Of a stretch of 64,000 nucleotides of DNA, positions 8,135-16,857 are shown in pieces. This DNA is from JAXLWB01 sp046328715 (lineage in GTDB: Bacteria; Chloroflexota; Anaerolineae; Caldilineales; Caldilineaceae). Made by a program: the position numbers and the translations under genes. Numbering within the stretch: position 1 is the stretch's first letter; each line of letters begins with the position of its first letter. The stretch spans positions 16,058 through 80,057 of the forward strand of contig JAXLWB010000048.1 in NCBI GenBank assembly GCA_046328715.1, in the 5' to 3' direction. The notes beneath the pieces were generated by a model. It was not told the DNA's origin, ran no database searches, and was given only the letters and a program-made list of their open reading frames with translations.

Positions 8135-9223
8135 TTATTTATACTTCGGTTTGTAGAAGGGACGCTTGATTACGGCTGCTTTCTTTGATTGCCCGCGAAC
8201 GACTATCTCTAACGCTGTACCAATCTCTGCGAATTCTTTGGATACATAGGCCATGCCGATGAACTTGTCGAGCGTTGGACTCTTCATGCCTGTGGTGACA
8301 AAGCCCACCGGTTGCCCATTGACCGTGACCGGGTAATGTTCGCGCGGGACAGCCTTGTCGATCATCTCAAAGCCAACCAGCAGCCGTTTGGCACCTTCAA
8401 GTTTTGTTTTGAGCAGAGCTGTGCGCCCGATAAAGTATTTGTTCCAGTCGATGACCCAGCCCAGCCGTGCTTCCAACGGGTTGATCGAGGCATCGATCTC
8501 GTGACCGTAAAGAGGCATACACGCCTCAAAGCGCAGCGAATCACGAGCTGCCAGTCCGCAGGGTAGCACGCCAAACTCCTTGCCCGCTTCTAGGAGCGTG
8601 TCCCAAAGTTGAGCGGCTCGCTCAGACGGAAAATAGAGTTCAAAGCCATCTTCGCCTGTATAGCCGGTACGACCCAGCAGCGCAGGCGTGCCATCCAGCG
8701 TGGTTGCAATACTGGTCCGTGTGCGTACCTGGCCGAGGTCAGTATCTGCTAGCTTTTGCAGCGTCGCCTCTGCGGCTGGACCTTGTAGAGCGAGCATGCA
8801 GGTTTTGTCGGAGATATCTTCAATCGTGACGTCAAAGTCAAGCGCCTGGCTGTGCATCCAACTGACGTCTTTGGCACGGTTGGAGGCGTTGATGGCGACC
8901 ATCCAACGTTCCGGCAATTTGTAGAGAAAAATGTCGTCGACAAAAGTACCATCTTCGTAGAGAAGGTAGCTGTAGTGCGCGTCAGCAGGTTGGAGTTGAT
9001 CGACATTGTGTGGCTGAAGCAACTGCAGAAAGGCATCTGCATCTGGACCGCTGACCTCTACCTGCCCCATGTGGTCAATGTCGAAGAGGCCAGCCGCAGT
9101 GCGTACTGCATTGTGTTCGACCATCGGACCGGTTGGGTATTGAACTGGCAATTCATAGCCAGCAAACTCGACCATACGTCCGCCTAGTGCAACGTGTTTA
9201 TCGTATAATGGCGTCTTTTCCAT
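8135..9223 (-). CDS. gcvT: Glycine cleavage system T protein (aminomethyltransferase)
   Basis: A 362-residue aminomethyltransferase. It passes the methylene group from aminomethyl-lipoyl-GcvH to tetrahydrofolate and releases ammonia. The sequence follows the family from TPLYDKHVALGGRMVEFAGYELPVQY, through AGLFDIDHMGQVEVSG, to GYTGEDGFELYF and the C-terminal GYVTTGMKSPTL-like stretch GFVTTGMKSPTLDKFIGM. The start is ATG 9223, with AAGGA nine bases upstream; the frame's longer N-terminal extension overlaps the preceding gene and lacks family similarity. Its start lies 26 bases inside the end of the upstream GNAT gene, which suggests translational coupling. Confidence 0.95.
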   Translation of the reverse strand: MEKTPLYDKHVALGGRMVEFAGYELPVQYPTGPMVEHNAVRTAAGLFDIDHMGQVEVSGPDADAFLQLLQPHNVDQLQPADAHYSYLLYEDGTFVDDIFLYKLPERWMVAINASNRAKDVSWMHSQALDFDVTIEDISDKTCMLALQGPAAEATLQKLADTDLGQVRTRTSIATTLDGTPALLGRTGYTGEDGFELYFPSERAAQLWDTLLEAGKEFGVLPCGLAARDSLRFEACMPLYGHEIDASINPLEARLGWVIDWNKYFIGRTALLKTKLEGAKRLLVGFEMIDKAVPREHYPVTVNGQPVGFVTTGMKSPTLDKFIGMAYVSKEFAEIGTALEIVVRGQSKKAAVIKRPFYKPKYK

Positions 9224-9869
9224 CTTTATTCTTCCTTGAATAATCGGGATTTTCCCAAACAATCAGAGTTGCCCAGTTGTCAGAGGCACTATCCTCGATG
9301 TAGCCTTCGAGTAAACCTCGTACATGAAAGCCGCTTTTGAGCTGGAAACTAAGCGTTGGGTCAGACAGCTCACCAGCTACGACTTTGTCTACATATTCTT
9401 GAATCGACATTTGTTGTTTGTACTGGGCGTACCCAGGAAGCACACCCCCGCCGACAATTCCCCGTCGATGAGCGCTGCGACAGAGCGCTTTGCGGGCGTG
9501 GTAGAGCATCTTGCCGATGCCACGCCCCCGATAATCCGGATGGACACTGATGTCTGCTCCGTAGTACCAGGCACCTTGTGGCTCATGATTGGTAAAGTAG
9601 AAGCCAGCGCATATTTCTTTAAAGGTGTGTTGCGGGTGTTCAAAGTCAAAATCGATAAAAAAACCAGAGCCTTGTCCAATCACCTTGCCTTGGTCCAAGA
9701 CAACGAACTGACCTTCGGGAAAAATCCGGTATTGGCTTTCAAACATATCGACATTCATCAGTTCATGGTCGGCCAAAGTCGGATAGCAGATGCGCTGCAA
9801 CTGCTCCAATGCAGCAAAATATTGGGGTGCAAGATTGACGATTTCAATCTCTCGGTGGGAATGTTGCAT
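9198..9869 (-). CDS. GNAT-family N-acetyltransferase
   Basis: A 223-residue GNAT enzyme. Motif A is DISVHPDYRGRGIGKMLYHARK (acetyl-CoA binding at RGRGIG). The N-terminal half gives the usual beta-strands (GQFVVLDQGKVIGQGSGFFIDF). The C-terminal third, with YIEDSASDNWATLIVWENPDY, is longer than in a minimal GNAT. It sits five bases after the alkyltransferase-like gene and overlaps the gcvT start, so it belongs to a four-gene unit ending in gcvH. The acceptor molecule is unknown. Confidence 0.85.
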   Translation of the reverse strand: MQHSHREIEIVNLAPQYFAALEQLQRICYPTLADHELMNVDMFESQYRIFPEGQFVVLDQGKVIGQGSGFFIDFDFEHPQHTFKEICAGFYFTNHEPQGAWYYGADISVHPDYRGRGIGKMLYHARKALCRSAHRRGIVGGGVLPGYAQYKQQMSIQEYVDKVVAGELSDPTLSFQLKSGFHVRGLLEGYIEDSASDNWATLIVWENPDYSRKNKDGKDAIIR

Positions 9870-9874
9870 AGTCC

Positions 9875-10249
9875 TTATTCTTCAAAAAATGAAAGCTGTC
9901 CGCCAAAGCCATGCTCAAGCAACCAATCTAACGTGGGGCCGGACCAGCGTACAACTTTCCAGTTGACCCTGCCTTTTGCATCGAACTGCACCCCTTCCTC
10001 CTCTAGTCGGATGCGTTGTAGCACGCTGCTCAGTTCGTTGCCGCGTGGGCTGATCTTGCCCTGGGCGTTGATCACCCGTTGCCACGGCACGTCGCTCTCG
10101 TCGGGTGTGGAGGCCATGGCGTAGCCGACCATACGTGCGCTACAGCCAGCGACCATGGCGGCAATTTGTCCATAACTAGCGACCTTGCCCTTGGGAATCT
10201 GGCGAACTAGCAGGTAGATTCGTTCGTAGATTGGTTGAGATTGGCTCAT
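9875..10249 (-). CDS. atl: Alkyltransferase-like protein (MGMT-family DNA-binding, no active cysteine)
   Basis: A 124-residue member of the O6-alkylguanine-DNA alkyltransferase fold. It has the helix-turn-helix signature IPKGKVASYGQIAAMVAG and the arginine-finger region SARMVGYAMA. The active-site PCHR motif of true alkyltransferases is PWQRVINAQG here, with Trp at residue 56 in place of the acceptor cysteine. That replacement defines alkyltransferase-like (ATL) proteins, which bind O6-alkylguanine and hand the lesion to nucleotide excision repair rather than repairing it. It is first in the unit with the GNAT, gcvT and gcvH genes. A link to glycine metabolism is not obvious. Confidence 0.88.
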   Translation of the reverse strand: MSQSQPIYERIYLLVRQIPKGKVASYGQIAAMVAGCSARMVGYAMASTPDESDVPWQRVINAQGKISPRGNELSSVLQRIRLEEEGVQFDAKGRVNWKVVRWSGPTLDWLLEHGFGGQLSFFEE

Positions 10250-10310
10250 GATTGGTCATTCCGGGTAAAGGTACTTCCTTCAAGTGTATCACGGAGAAAA
10301 GAGGATGAAA

Positions 10311-10356
10311 AACAACGAGGCGTTTTTGGGTGTATATCTATACACCCGGCGTTGTT
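10311..10356. repeat. Two-tier inverted repeat upstream of the ATL operon
   Basis: GGGTGTATA (10328-10336) pairs with TATACACCC (10339-10347). Outer words AACAACG (10311-10317) and CGTTGTT (10350-10356) pair around it. It lies 60-110 bases upstream of the ATL start and could be an operator or leader structure. Confidence 0.45.
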
Positions 10357-10391
10357 CGGCGGATTTCTTGACCAATTCCTGATCGTGGACA

Positions 10392-10435
10392 AAAAGCGAG
10401 CCGCCAAGTTTGCTCTGACTTGGCGGCTCGCTTTT
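10392..10435 (-). terminator. Hairpin terminator after the J-domain gene
   Basis: AAAAGCGAGCCGCCAAGT (10392-10409) pairs perfectly with 10418-10435 across an eight-base loop. On the minus strand the stem runs straight into TTTTTGTCC. It lies 25 bases past the J-domain gene stop. The A-rich 5' side means it could also work for plus-strand transcripts. Confidence 0.85.
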
Positions 10436-10460
10436 GTCTATGGGGGTTTCTGTTGGTGAG

Positions 10461-11441
10461 CTATGGGTTGACGATCGGGAGGGCAGCGATCAACTCGTGA
10501 GTGGCACCTGCGCTTTCAGCATAGATCCAAGCTGGATCGCCATTTTCTAGCACAATCCGCAGCCAGGTGTTATCCATTGTACGCCCAGTCACTAGAATCT
10601 GTTTTCCGGTAGCCAACAGGGCCGCCGGCTCCGATTGAATGGACGTGGCTGTCCGCGCATAGACGCTAAAGGGATTATTGATGGTATAGAGCACCCCGGC
10701 ATCTGTGCGAACCATTGCTGGTGTATGAACAACTGTCGTCGGCGTGGCTGGCTCAGCAGTCGGCGACGGTGGTGGTGGAGTGGTTGGGGTGTCACTGGGG
10801 GGCGGCGCAGGCGTATCGGTCGGAATTGCGGTTGCCGTTGGCACCGGTGTGTCTGTGGGCGAAACTGGCGCAATTGGTTCAACAACCGGGGCTTGATTTG
10901 TATCCGTAGCGCTGGTTCGTAGCGGAAACATTCCGATCCCACTCACTTCGACAGCCAATGGTTCACTCTGCGTTGGGTTTTCTGCAATTGCTACTGTCGT
11001 CGCACTGGCAACTGTTTGGCTGATGCATTGTTCGCTCGCAAGTTGACTTGCTTCGAGCGCCAGCGCGGCTTTGTTCAGGGTGGCATGTGCCAAAAAGTTA
11101 AAACTTAAAAATTGAACGGTAATTGCTCCGATGACAAAGGCAACGCCGATCAGCATCAGTGCCATGAAGGTCGGAATTCCCTTAACCGTGCGGTAAATGG
11201 TGGGCGCCTGCGCTGGTGGAGCAACTTGTGTCACATGAGGGCGTGGTGTACGCAACAATGTATTATAGGCTTCGTTAACACGCTTCATCATAGCTTCGAC
11301 AAATTCTTTGTCGACCGGGTCGTTGTAGCGATCCGGGTGGTAAACACGAGCCATTTGGCGGTAACGAATCCGTATATCATCGTTCGAGGCATTTAAGGGC
11401 AATTCGAGTATACGATAGTACGTTTCAATGTTTTGTGCCAT
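10461..11441 (-). CDS. Membrane-anchored J-domain protein with C-terminal SH3-like domain
   Basis: 326 residues. Residues 7-65 form a J domain with the invariant HPD at 35-37 (ARVYHPDRYN), which would stimulate an Hsp70/DnaK ATPase. A single membrane segment follows at about 92-112 (FMALMLIGVAFVIGAITVQF). Next comes a long Pro/Thr-rich linker (PTDTPVPTATAIPTDTPAPPPSDT-like). The last 70 residues (GVLYTINNPFSVYARTATS ... DNTWLRIVLENGDPAWIYAE) look like a bacterial SH3 domain. The layout places the J domain in the cytoplasm and the SH3 domain outside. It has no G/F or zinc-finger region, so it is not a general DnaJ. No chaperone gene is adjacent. Confidence 0.85.
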   Translation of the reverse strand: MAQNIETYYRILELPLNASNDDIRIRYRQMARVYHPDRYNDPVDKEFVEAMMKRVNEAYNTLLRTPRPHVTQVAPPAQAPTIYRTVKGIPTFMALMLIGVAFVIGAITVQFLSFNFLAHATLNKAALALEASQLASEQCISQTVASATTVAIAENPTQSEPLAVEVSGIGMFPLRTSATDTNQAPVVEPIAPVSPTDTPVPTATAIPTDTPAPPPSDTPTTPPPPSPTAEPATPTTVVHTPAMVRTDAGVLYTINNPFSVYARTATSIQSEPAALLATGKQILVTGRTMDNTWLRIVLENGDPAWIYAESAGATHELIAALPIVNP

Positions 11442-11742
11442 GAGGGTGGAGGGAAAAGCTATATTTACGATTGCTCGATAAGTAAGCTACGAATGAACAA
11501 TGTGCGCCGCAACGCACTGGCTGGAAACGACTGAATCTTAAAAAGCTGACTAAGTTATCGGTAAAACCTTACGTAGGTTGACCTGTTTAGCCAGCATTTA
11601 CTCTTGTAGGCCCCACAATAAATAAATGTAAATCTATAAAATAGTAAGGTAACTGGAACTGAAGCTAGTATTGCACTGTTTGTTGAATTAAGCAACGGCT
11701 TTTTGTTGATTGTAGTTTACGAAATTTAAGTCGTTATGTAAA
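11442..11742. other. Intergenic region, no gene recognised
   Basis: About 300 AT-rich bases between the J-domain gene start and the stop of the glycosyltransferase gene, both on the minus strand. It should hold the J-domain promoter, but no convincing -35/-10 pair, RNA gene or long inverted repeat was seen. Confidence 0.5.
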
Positions 11743-13854
11743 CTATTGGGTGACGTCAGTCAACGTAGATTCGATTTCAATAAACTCTCCTTTCTCATCG
11801 ACAATTGACAAAGGTTCTAAACTTCCTGAATCATAAACGAGCAGGCGTAAGGAATAGTTCCCAGGAGATAAGTCAGAAGGAGTTTCTACCCAATAGAGGT
11901 TCAAGGGGTGGTCTTGTTCAGACCAGTGAGAGGGTGCGAGATGACGGTCATTGAGCAGGCGGTCGTCCGCCTGAGCGACACGTGCTCCATCTTGATTGTA
12001 GAGTGCCACACGCGCTTTGAGCGGATTGTCAACGTGTCCGCCCGGCACGCGATGCCAGCGGATCGCCACTGGAATACCGTGACCAGCCTTAAAGGTTGTT
12101 GGCGCAGAGAATTCAACTGTTTCCACAGCATCGGCGAAGCGGAGATGGTAAGGCGCAAGGTTAGGGGCCAAGGCAAAGTGCGTGGGCGGTTGCAACTGCC
12201 ACCAACCGACCGAATAGCCTTGAAAGCCCTGCTCTCCCTGCTTATGACCCACTTGATCCAGCAGGAAGCGGACCGCGTGACGAGGATCGGTATCACTTTC
12301 AAACCATTGTACCCAAAAGATGCGCTGGGCATTGTTGGCCCACTGGTTGAGCCGCTGGTCAATCGTGTTGATGTCTACAAACAGGTAGCGGGCATCTGCT
12401 GTTTCCGGGCCAACTGGCACAGCTTCAGGGTCAATCGTATAACGCTGATAATAGAAGCCAAAAGGATACTTCTGATCCAGCAAGATGAGGTCGCCTTTGT
12501 GGGTATTGGCCCGCAGCCAGTTGGCCAATCCCTGTGTATCCTCGCGAAAAAAGCGTGGATCGTTCAGGTCGGCGTTGATCATCCAGGGTAAGCTGCCCAG
12601 TACAATCAGGGCACTCAGCCAGCCGAGTGGCTTCCACCAGCCATACCAGACGCTCAAACTCATGCCTGCTAGGACGTAGAGCGCAGGGGTGACAAAGCTT
12701 GAATAACGGACATTGAAGGCACCTCGATCCAGCACTGCCACGTAGTAGAGCAGCAAACCACCCACCAGCCATGTCAGCAAAAATGTGAAGGATGCGGAGT
12801 GTGCAAATTTCACGTTCGCTCCACGTTGTTTTGCGTCAATCTCATGATTACGGCTTTGGCCGAACAGACGTACAGCCATAATCAATAAGCCACAGAGCAG
12901 GATCGCCAATGCCACCCATAGCCAAACTTCTCCGTAGCCTGAGAGTAAGGCGGAGTCAAAGGCGTAGCCACCCAGGTATGCAACCCAGTTTTGGCGCAAA
13001 TAATCGCTCAATGTGGGGACGATTAGATTCGAATTTTCATAGGTGGGAATCTGGCGCAGCGCAATCGGCAAGATCGGCGCAACCAAGAGCAACATCAGTA
13101 GACCCGTGCCGATCACCCAACATAGCTGCTGCCAACGGTTGTATTGGAGTAGCGCCCAGATGCCCCACCAAGCATACCAGGCCGCCAAGATAAAGAGCGC
13201 ATTGTAATGAGTAAGCAATGCCAGCGCACTAAATAGCACAAAAAAGAAGGCAGACGAGTAAGGGCGATCTTTGCCGGAAAGTGGATCACTCACAAACCTG
13301 GACCGCCAAAGAGATAACCCACACAGTGCCGCTGCCAGTAAAAACAGCATACCAACCGTGTACATGCGCGTCTCTTGGCTTTCCGCCAGCCAAAAGGGTG
13401 AGGCAGCGGCCAAGATGCTGGCAATCAGCGGTGCATAAAGACCCGGCTCGGATGTAGAAGTACTTGACAGCCAGGCACTGCGCAGCGTCACTTTGTAGAT
13501 AAATGCCACACAAAGCACGCCGGCAAAGAGACTGAGGAAACGTGCAAAAAAGGCAATATGCGCCGGGTCGTTGCCGAGCTGGATTTGACTAATGCGCAGC
13601 CAACCGTGCAGCAGCCAATAGTAGAGTGGCGGTTGAATATCCAACTCGGGTGCGGTAGGAATCTGCCAGAAGGGACGAAGCGCAACATCAAGATTGCGCG
13701 CTTCGTCCCACCAGATATTTTGTTTCACCAGGTCAGTCAGGCGGAGGGCAAAAGCAAAATAAAGGGACAAAATCAGAACAAAACGATGGATGCGAACGCT
13801 CTGAAGCATAGGCGCCATTGTAACCCGATTTCCAGCCACTGTGATAGTTTCCAT
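11743..13854 (-). CDS. Membrane glycosyltransferase, GT39/ArnT-like family
   Basis: About 703 residues of a polytopic GT-C glycosyltransferase. The first segment (FVLILSLYFAFALRLTDLV) is followed by NIWWDEARNLDVAL, where the Asp-Glu pair is the typical GT-C catalytic/metal site in the first external loop. About a dozen hydrophobic segments follow. The C-terminal ~170 residues are a soluble domain outside the membrane (PAVFRFAD-like, then FKAGHGIPVAIRWHRVPGG ... GNYSLRLLVYDSGSLEP). Such enzymes move a sugar from a polyprenyl phosphate donor to protein or lipid. The start is uncertain: TTG at 13860 or ATG at 13854. It begins about 20 bases after the GH44 gene, so both are probably co-transcribed. 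Confidence 0.8.
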   Translation of the reverse strand: METITVAGNRVTMAPMLQSVRIHRFVLILSLYFAFALRLTDLVKQNIWWDEARNLDVALRPFWQIPTAPELDIQPPLYYWLLHGWLRISQIQLGNDPAHIAFFARFLSLFAGVLCVAFIYKVTLRSAWLSSTSTSEPGLYAPLIASILAAASPFWLAESQETRMYTVGMLFLLAAALCGLSLWRSRFVSDPLSGKDRPYSSAFFFVLFSALALLTHYNALFILAAWYAWWGIWALLQYNRWQQLCWVIGTGLLMLLLVAPILPIALRQIPTYENSNLIVPTLSDYLRQNWVAYLGGYAFDSALLSGYGEVWLWVALAILLCGLLIMAVRLFGQSRNHEIDAKQRGANVKFAHSASFTFLLTWLVGGLLLYYVAVLDRGAFNVRYSSFVTPALYVLAGMSLSVWYGWWKPLGWLSALIVLGSLPWMINADLNDPRFFREDTQGLANWLRANTHKGDLILLDQKYPFGFYYQRYTIDPEAVPVGPETADARYLFVDINTIDQRLNQWANNAQRIFWVQWFESDTDPRHAVRFLLDQVGHKQGEQGFQGYSVGWWQLQPPTHFALAPNLAPYHLRFADAVETVEFSAPTTFKAGHGIPVAIRWHRVPGGHVDNPLKARVALYNQDGARVAQADDRLLNDRHLAPSHWSEQDHPLNLYWVETPSDLSPGNYSLRLLVYDSGSLEPLSIVDEKGEFIEIESTLTDVTQ

Positions 13855-13875
13855 AGTCAAACATACATCAACAAC

Positions 13876-16212
13876 TCACCGATTGAGTAGCGGCAGATAG
13901 AGTTGTGCCTCGTCGGTCGGGTTCGGCGTCTGGCTTGGCTGGGCGGTTGACGGCGGCGTTGATGTTACAGTCGGTGTTGGTGAGGCAGTCGGCGTTCCAC
14001 CGTTGCTTGCCGCAATGCGTACCAAGGTAATGGAGTTGGCCGGATAGCTCGCCATAAAGCCATTGCCGCTGATCGCCTGATCGGCTTGACGCACAATGGC
14101 CGACAGATTGGCCGTGGAGTAGCGATAGACTTCAGCCTTAGCAGGTAATTGACCATTGAGCATGCCGGACAATGCAAGTGTTGCTGCTAGCGCATTGCCT
14201 GTCTTGTTGATCATCATCAAGGTCAGCGAATTGTCGCTGCTGCGCTGCGCGGCATAGATCGCTAACTTTGCCTGGTCGCTGCTGGTGGCTTGCACGCTGA
14301 CGTCGCCGAAGGTTGCCCCTGCACCGTCGTAGTTGCGGTAGATGCGGAAGGCATAGGCGGCTGGCTGGTTTGCTGCGGGCGGATCCCAGATCGTGGCTAA
14401 ATCGACGCGCTCTCGGCCAAAGATGCCCAGAATATCGGCCTGCGCCAGCGCTCCGTTGATATGTTCGTGTCCACCCCAATTGTATTCGCTGATGGCTAGC
14501 TTGGTGCCTGGATAGTTCTGGTCGATCCAGGCGCGCATGCGTGGAATCAAGCGGACGACTGGGCCATCGGCAGTGCTTGCAATCCAACTTTCATCCTGAT
14601 AAGTGGGGTCCCACAAGGCGCGTACGGAGCGTAGGCGCAATGCCTGGGTGGTTGCATTGCCCGCCGAGCCTAAAGGCACTCCATCTTCCTGCGGGTAGAA
14701 ATGCAAGCTCAGGTAGTCGAGTAGCCTAGTTCCATGTTGTTGTTCATAGGCCGCCAATTGTTGCAAATACCAGGCTGTCAACTCCAGATTGCCATGTGCT
14801 TGTCGATCGGCGTTGCTGCCAGCGGCAACATCCTTGGCCGAAGTAAAATAAGCCCACCAGCCGCCAAACTCCGGTCCCAACACCTGCGCAGAGGGGTCTG
14901 CCCTCTTGATGGCGCGGGCATAGGCAATCGCCCCCTGTGCCAGTTCATTGTAGCTTTGCCCTTGCGGATGGATGTCGGCATGGGTCGAGTTCCACAGATC
15001 AGGTTCATTGTCCAAGCCGTAAAAGCGTACGCCGCCGTTGTTGGCGGTGCCAAACTTTCCGGTCAGAAAATTCACCCAACTGCCGACAAAGCTTTCGGTG
15101 ATGGCAATGCTGGTGTCGAATGGGTCGTTGCCCTTGAAAAAGACTGGGGCGAATTGGTTGTTGTTTTTGAACTGTGTCACGCCATTGCCACATTGGGGAC
15201 GCCATTGAAAGTCGTTGGCTGCCGTGCCATTCGGGAACTGGGTCGGCGTGTAACTGTACTTGCTGGTGCTGAAACCGCAGGCTGCTTCATTGCCATTCGA
15301 GACGTAGCCAGCCATTGGTACGGTTAGATAACTTGCCGCTCCTGTGCTTCGATCTTGGGCAATAAAGCGGTTGGCGGCAGAGTCGTTGGGCAGATCAGTG
15401 GCGTTGCTTTCGCGGCCATTTTCAAAGTACCAATCGTAGGCGGCGTTGCCCATGTCGTTTTGCCAATTGTAGCGGGTAGCGCGGTTGCCTCCCCAGCGCC
15501 GCACCGAAACTGCTGCTGCCTGGGCAAAGGCTTCGTCGCCCCAGTTCATGCCATAGATCAGGTCGCTGATCGGATGGCGGTCGGCGTTGACATTGACAGT
15601 CAAGGTGATATCGGCATTGGCGGGCAGTGTAGGAGTAACAGTCGGTGTTCCCGTGCCAGCCGTGTTGCTCACCAGCCGAATGTCGTCTAGATAGTAGGTC
15701 GCCTGCGCTGCCCCGCTTGCCTCTTGCCAGTTGAGGCGGGCAATGGTGGCTGGGTTGCCTAGATCGCTCAACAGGATGTGATTTTTTGTCCAGCTACCGG
15801 CGGGCGCGCTTACGGCAACCTGAGTGCTGGCATCTCCCCCATCGTTAGCTTGAGTGTAAAAGACAATCTGTGTGCCGCCTGCTGCGCCATAGATCCAAAA
15901 TTCAATCGCTTCGTAGCCACTGGTCTCAATTTGGTCTGGCGCACGCAAAGAGAAGCCAGTCCAGGCGGCGTCGTGATGTACTGAGATAGAGTGGGTGCCT
16001 GTGTGCGTTGGTGAAGTTGCGTCAAAGCTGTGGGTCGTTTGCCAGGACCAGTCCTGCCAGTTTGTGGTCAGCGTATCACCAAAGACCGTAAAATCTGCAT
16101 CTACTACCGCTGCCGAACGACCTGCGGGTAGGATACAGGATGCCATCACCAGGAGGAACAACCAGAGCAACCCTGCTGCTCTTCCTGTGAACAATCTTCG
16201 TGCATTTTCCAT
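13876..16212 (-). CDS. Secreted glycoside hydrolase family 44 (endoglucanase-like) protein
   Basis: 778 residues with an N-terminal signal peptide (AGLLWLFLLVMASCILPAGRSA). Residues ~35-190 form a beta-sandwich domain typical of carbohydrate-binding modules (SWTKNHILLSDLG ... YYLDDIRLVS). Residues ~200-720 match GH44: HPISDLIYGMNWGDEAFAQ, VSVRRWGGNRATRYNWQND, GLDNEPDLWNSTH (likely acid/base Glu) and KLAISEYNWGG (likely nucleophile Glu). After a Pro/Thr linker the protein ends in LYLPLLNR. The start is ATG with AAGGAG ten bases upstream. It probably cleaves beta-1,4-glucan or xyloglucan outside the cell; the exact substrate is inferred from the family. Confidence 0.87.
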   Translation of the reverse strand: MENARRLFTGRAAGLLWLFLLVMASCILPAGRSAAVVDADFTVFGDTLTTNWQDWSWQTTHSFDATSPTHTGTHSISVHHDAAWTGFSLRAPDQIETSGYEAIEFWIYGAAGGTQIVFYTQANDGGDASTQVAVSAPAGSWTKNHILLSDLGNPATIARLNWQEASGAAQATYYLDDIRLVSNTAGTGTPTVTPTLPANADITLTVNVNADRHPISDLIYGMNWGDEAFAQAAAVSVRRWGGNRATRYNWQNDMGNAAYDWYFENGRESNATDLPNDSAANRFIAQDRSTGAASYLTVPMAGYVSNGNEAACGFSTSKYSYTPTQFPNGTAANDFQWRPQCGNGVTQFKNNNQFAPVFFKGNDPFDTSIAITESFVGSWVNFLTGKFGTANNGGVRFYGLDNEPDLWNSTHADIHPQGQSYNELAQGAIAYARAIKRADPSAQVLGPEFGGWWAYFTSAKDVAAGSNADRQAHGNLELTAWYLQQLAAYEQQHGTRLLDYLSLHFYPQEDGVPLGSAGNATTQALRLRSVRALWDPTYQDESWIASTADGPVVRLIPRMRAWIDQNYPGTKLAISEYNWGGHEHINGALAQADILGIFGRERVDLATIWDPPAANQPAAYAFRIYRNYDGAGATFGDVSVQATSSDQAKLAIYAAQRSSDNSLTLMMINKTGNALAATLALSGMLNGQLPAKAEVYRYSTANLSAIVRQADQAISGNGFMASYPANSITLVRIAASNGGTPTASPTPTVTSTPPSTAQPSQTPNPTDEAQLYLPLLNR

Positions 16213-16857
16213 GATCCTATTCTCCTTAAATACGGATCAACGTACTCGCCTGATGAACTTGTCATGAGTAAATACGTTGAACCCAAGCCTGGCGGGAGCC
16301 TTGCTATTACTATACTGCCATGATCCTCGTGTAATGCCAATCGAACGAACTGACTGCATGAACTGAGTCTTTGCTTTGCAATTACCTTAATGCATTTTTG
16401 AATCAATAATTACGATTATTTGTAACATAACGGAAAGAAAAGATAGCAGAATATTACATTACACTTCTCATAGTTCGTTGCATTTAAAGTGACAGTGATC
16501 GATTAAAACTACGGAAATCCTATTTTCAAGACTGTCCCATGGGAACAGTCAAGCATTCGAGGAAGGCTAGAGATGACAATTCATACGATTTCGCAACAGA
16601 AATATCTGCACAAAACGGCTTCTTCGCCCTTCACTGCGTCGGCTTCTTTGCTAAAATCATTGTTTCGTCTCTTCTATCAATGTTTGCCTGGGATTGCACC
16701 CGCCTCGCAGGAAGAGTTGGCGATCCAGTGGGGACGCTGGCTATAAAATCTAGCTTGTGCCGCTTGATTGGCTTTCTGATACCATCACACATTCCCAGAT
16801 CGAGCGATCTCTGTTATAGTGCATCCACGCACTTAGGCAGATACCTCGGCAGGGACC
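16213..16857. other. Long intergenic region between divergent genes
   Basis: About 645 bases separate the divergent GH44 gene (minus) and the unknown membrane-protein gene (plus). Apart from the possible 57-residue frame, no RNA gene or strong repeat was seen. A -10-like TATAGT lies at about 16815-16820, some 40 bases before the GTG start on the plus strand, without a clear -35. Confidence 0.4.
16573..16746 (+). CDS. Possible small protein, 57 residues
   Basis: An open frame with ATG at 16573 and a good ribosome-binding site (GGAAGG, about seven bases upstream). It encodes MTIHTISQQKYLHKTASSPF and continues to the end ELAIQWGRWL. The middle is weakly hydrophobic and amphipathic (ASLLKSLFRLFYQCL). 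No family is recognised. It lies in the 645-base gap between the GH44 gene and the membrane-protein gene. The ribosome-binding site is the main support, so this could be chance. Confidence 0.3.
   Translation: MTIHTISQQKYLHKTASSPFTASASLLKSLFRLFYQCLPGIAPASQEELAIQWGRWL

Noticed and set aside
11442..11742. tRNA or riboswitch in the gap before the glycosyltransferase gene
   Set aside because: No cloverleaf arms, T-loop word or known riboswitch core could be found.
12909..13193. Plus-strand frames antisense to the glycosyltransferase gene
   Set aside because: They are by-products of codon use in the membrane-protein gene on the other strand.
14734..15327. 197-residue plus-strand frame inside the GH44 gene
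   Set aside because: The GH44 catalytic motifs on the minus strand are unambiguous; the plus frame shows no recognisable protein.
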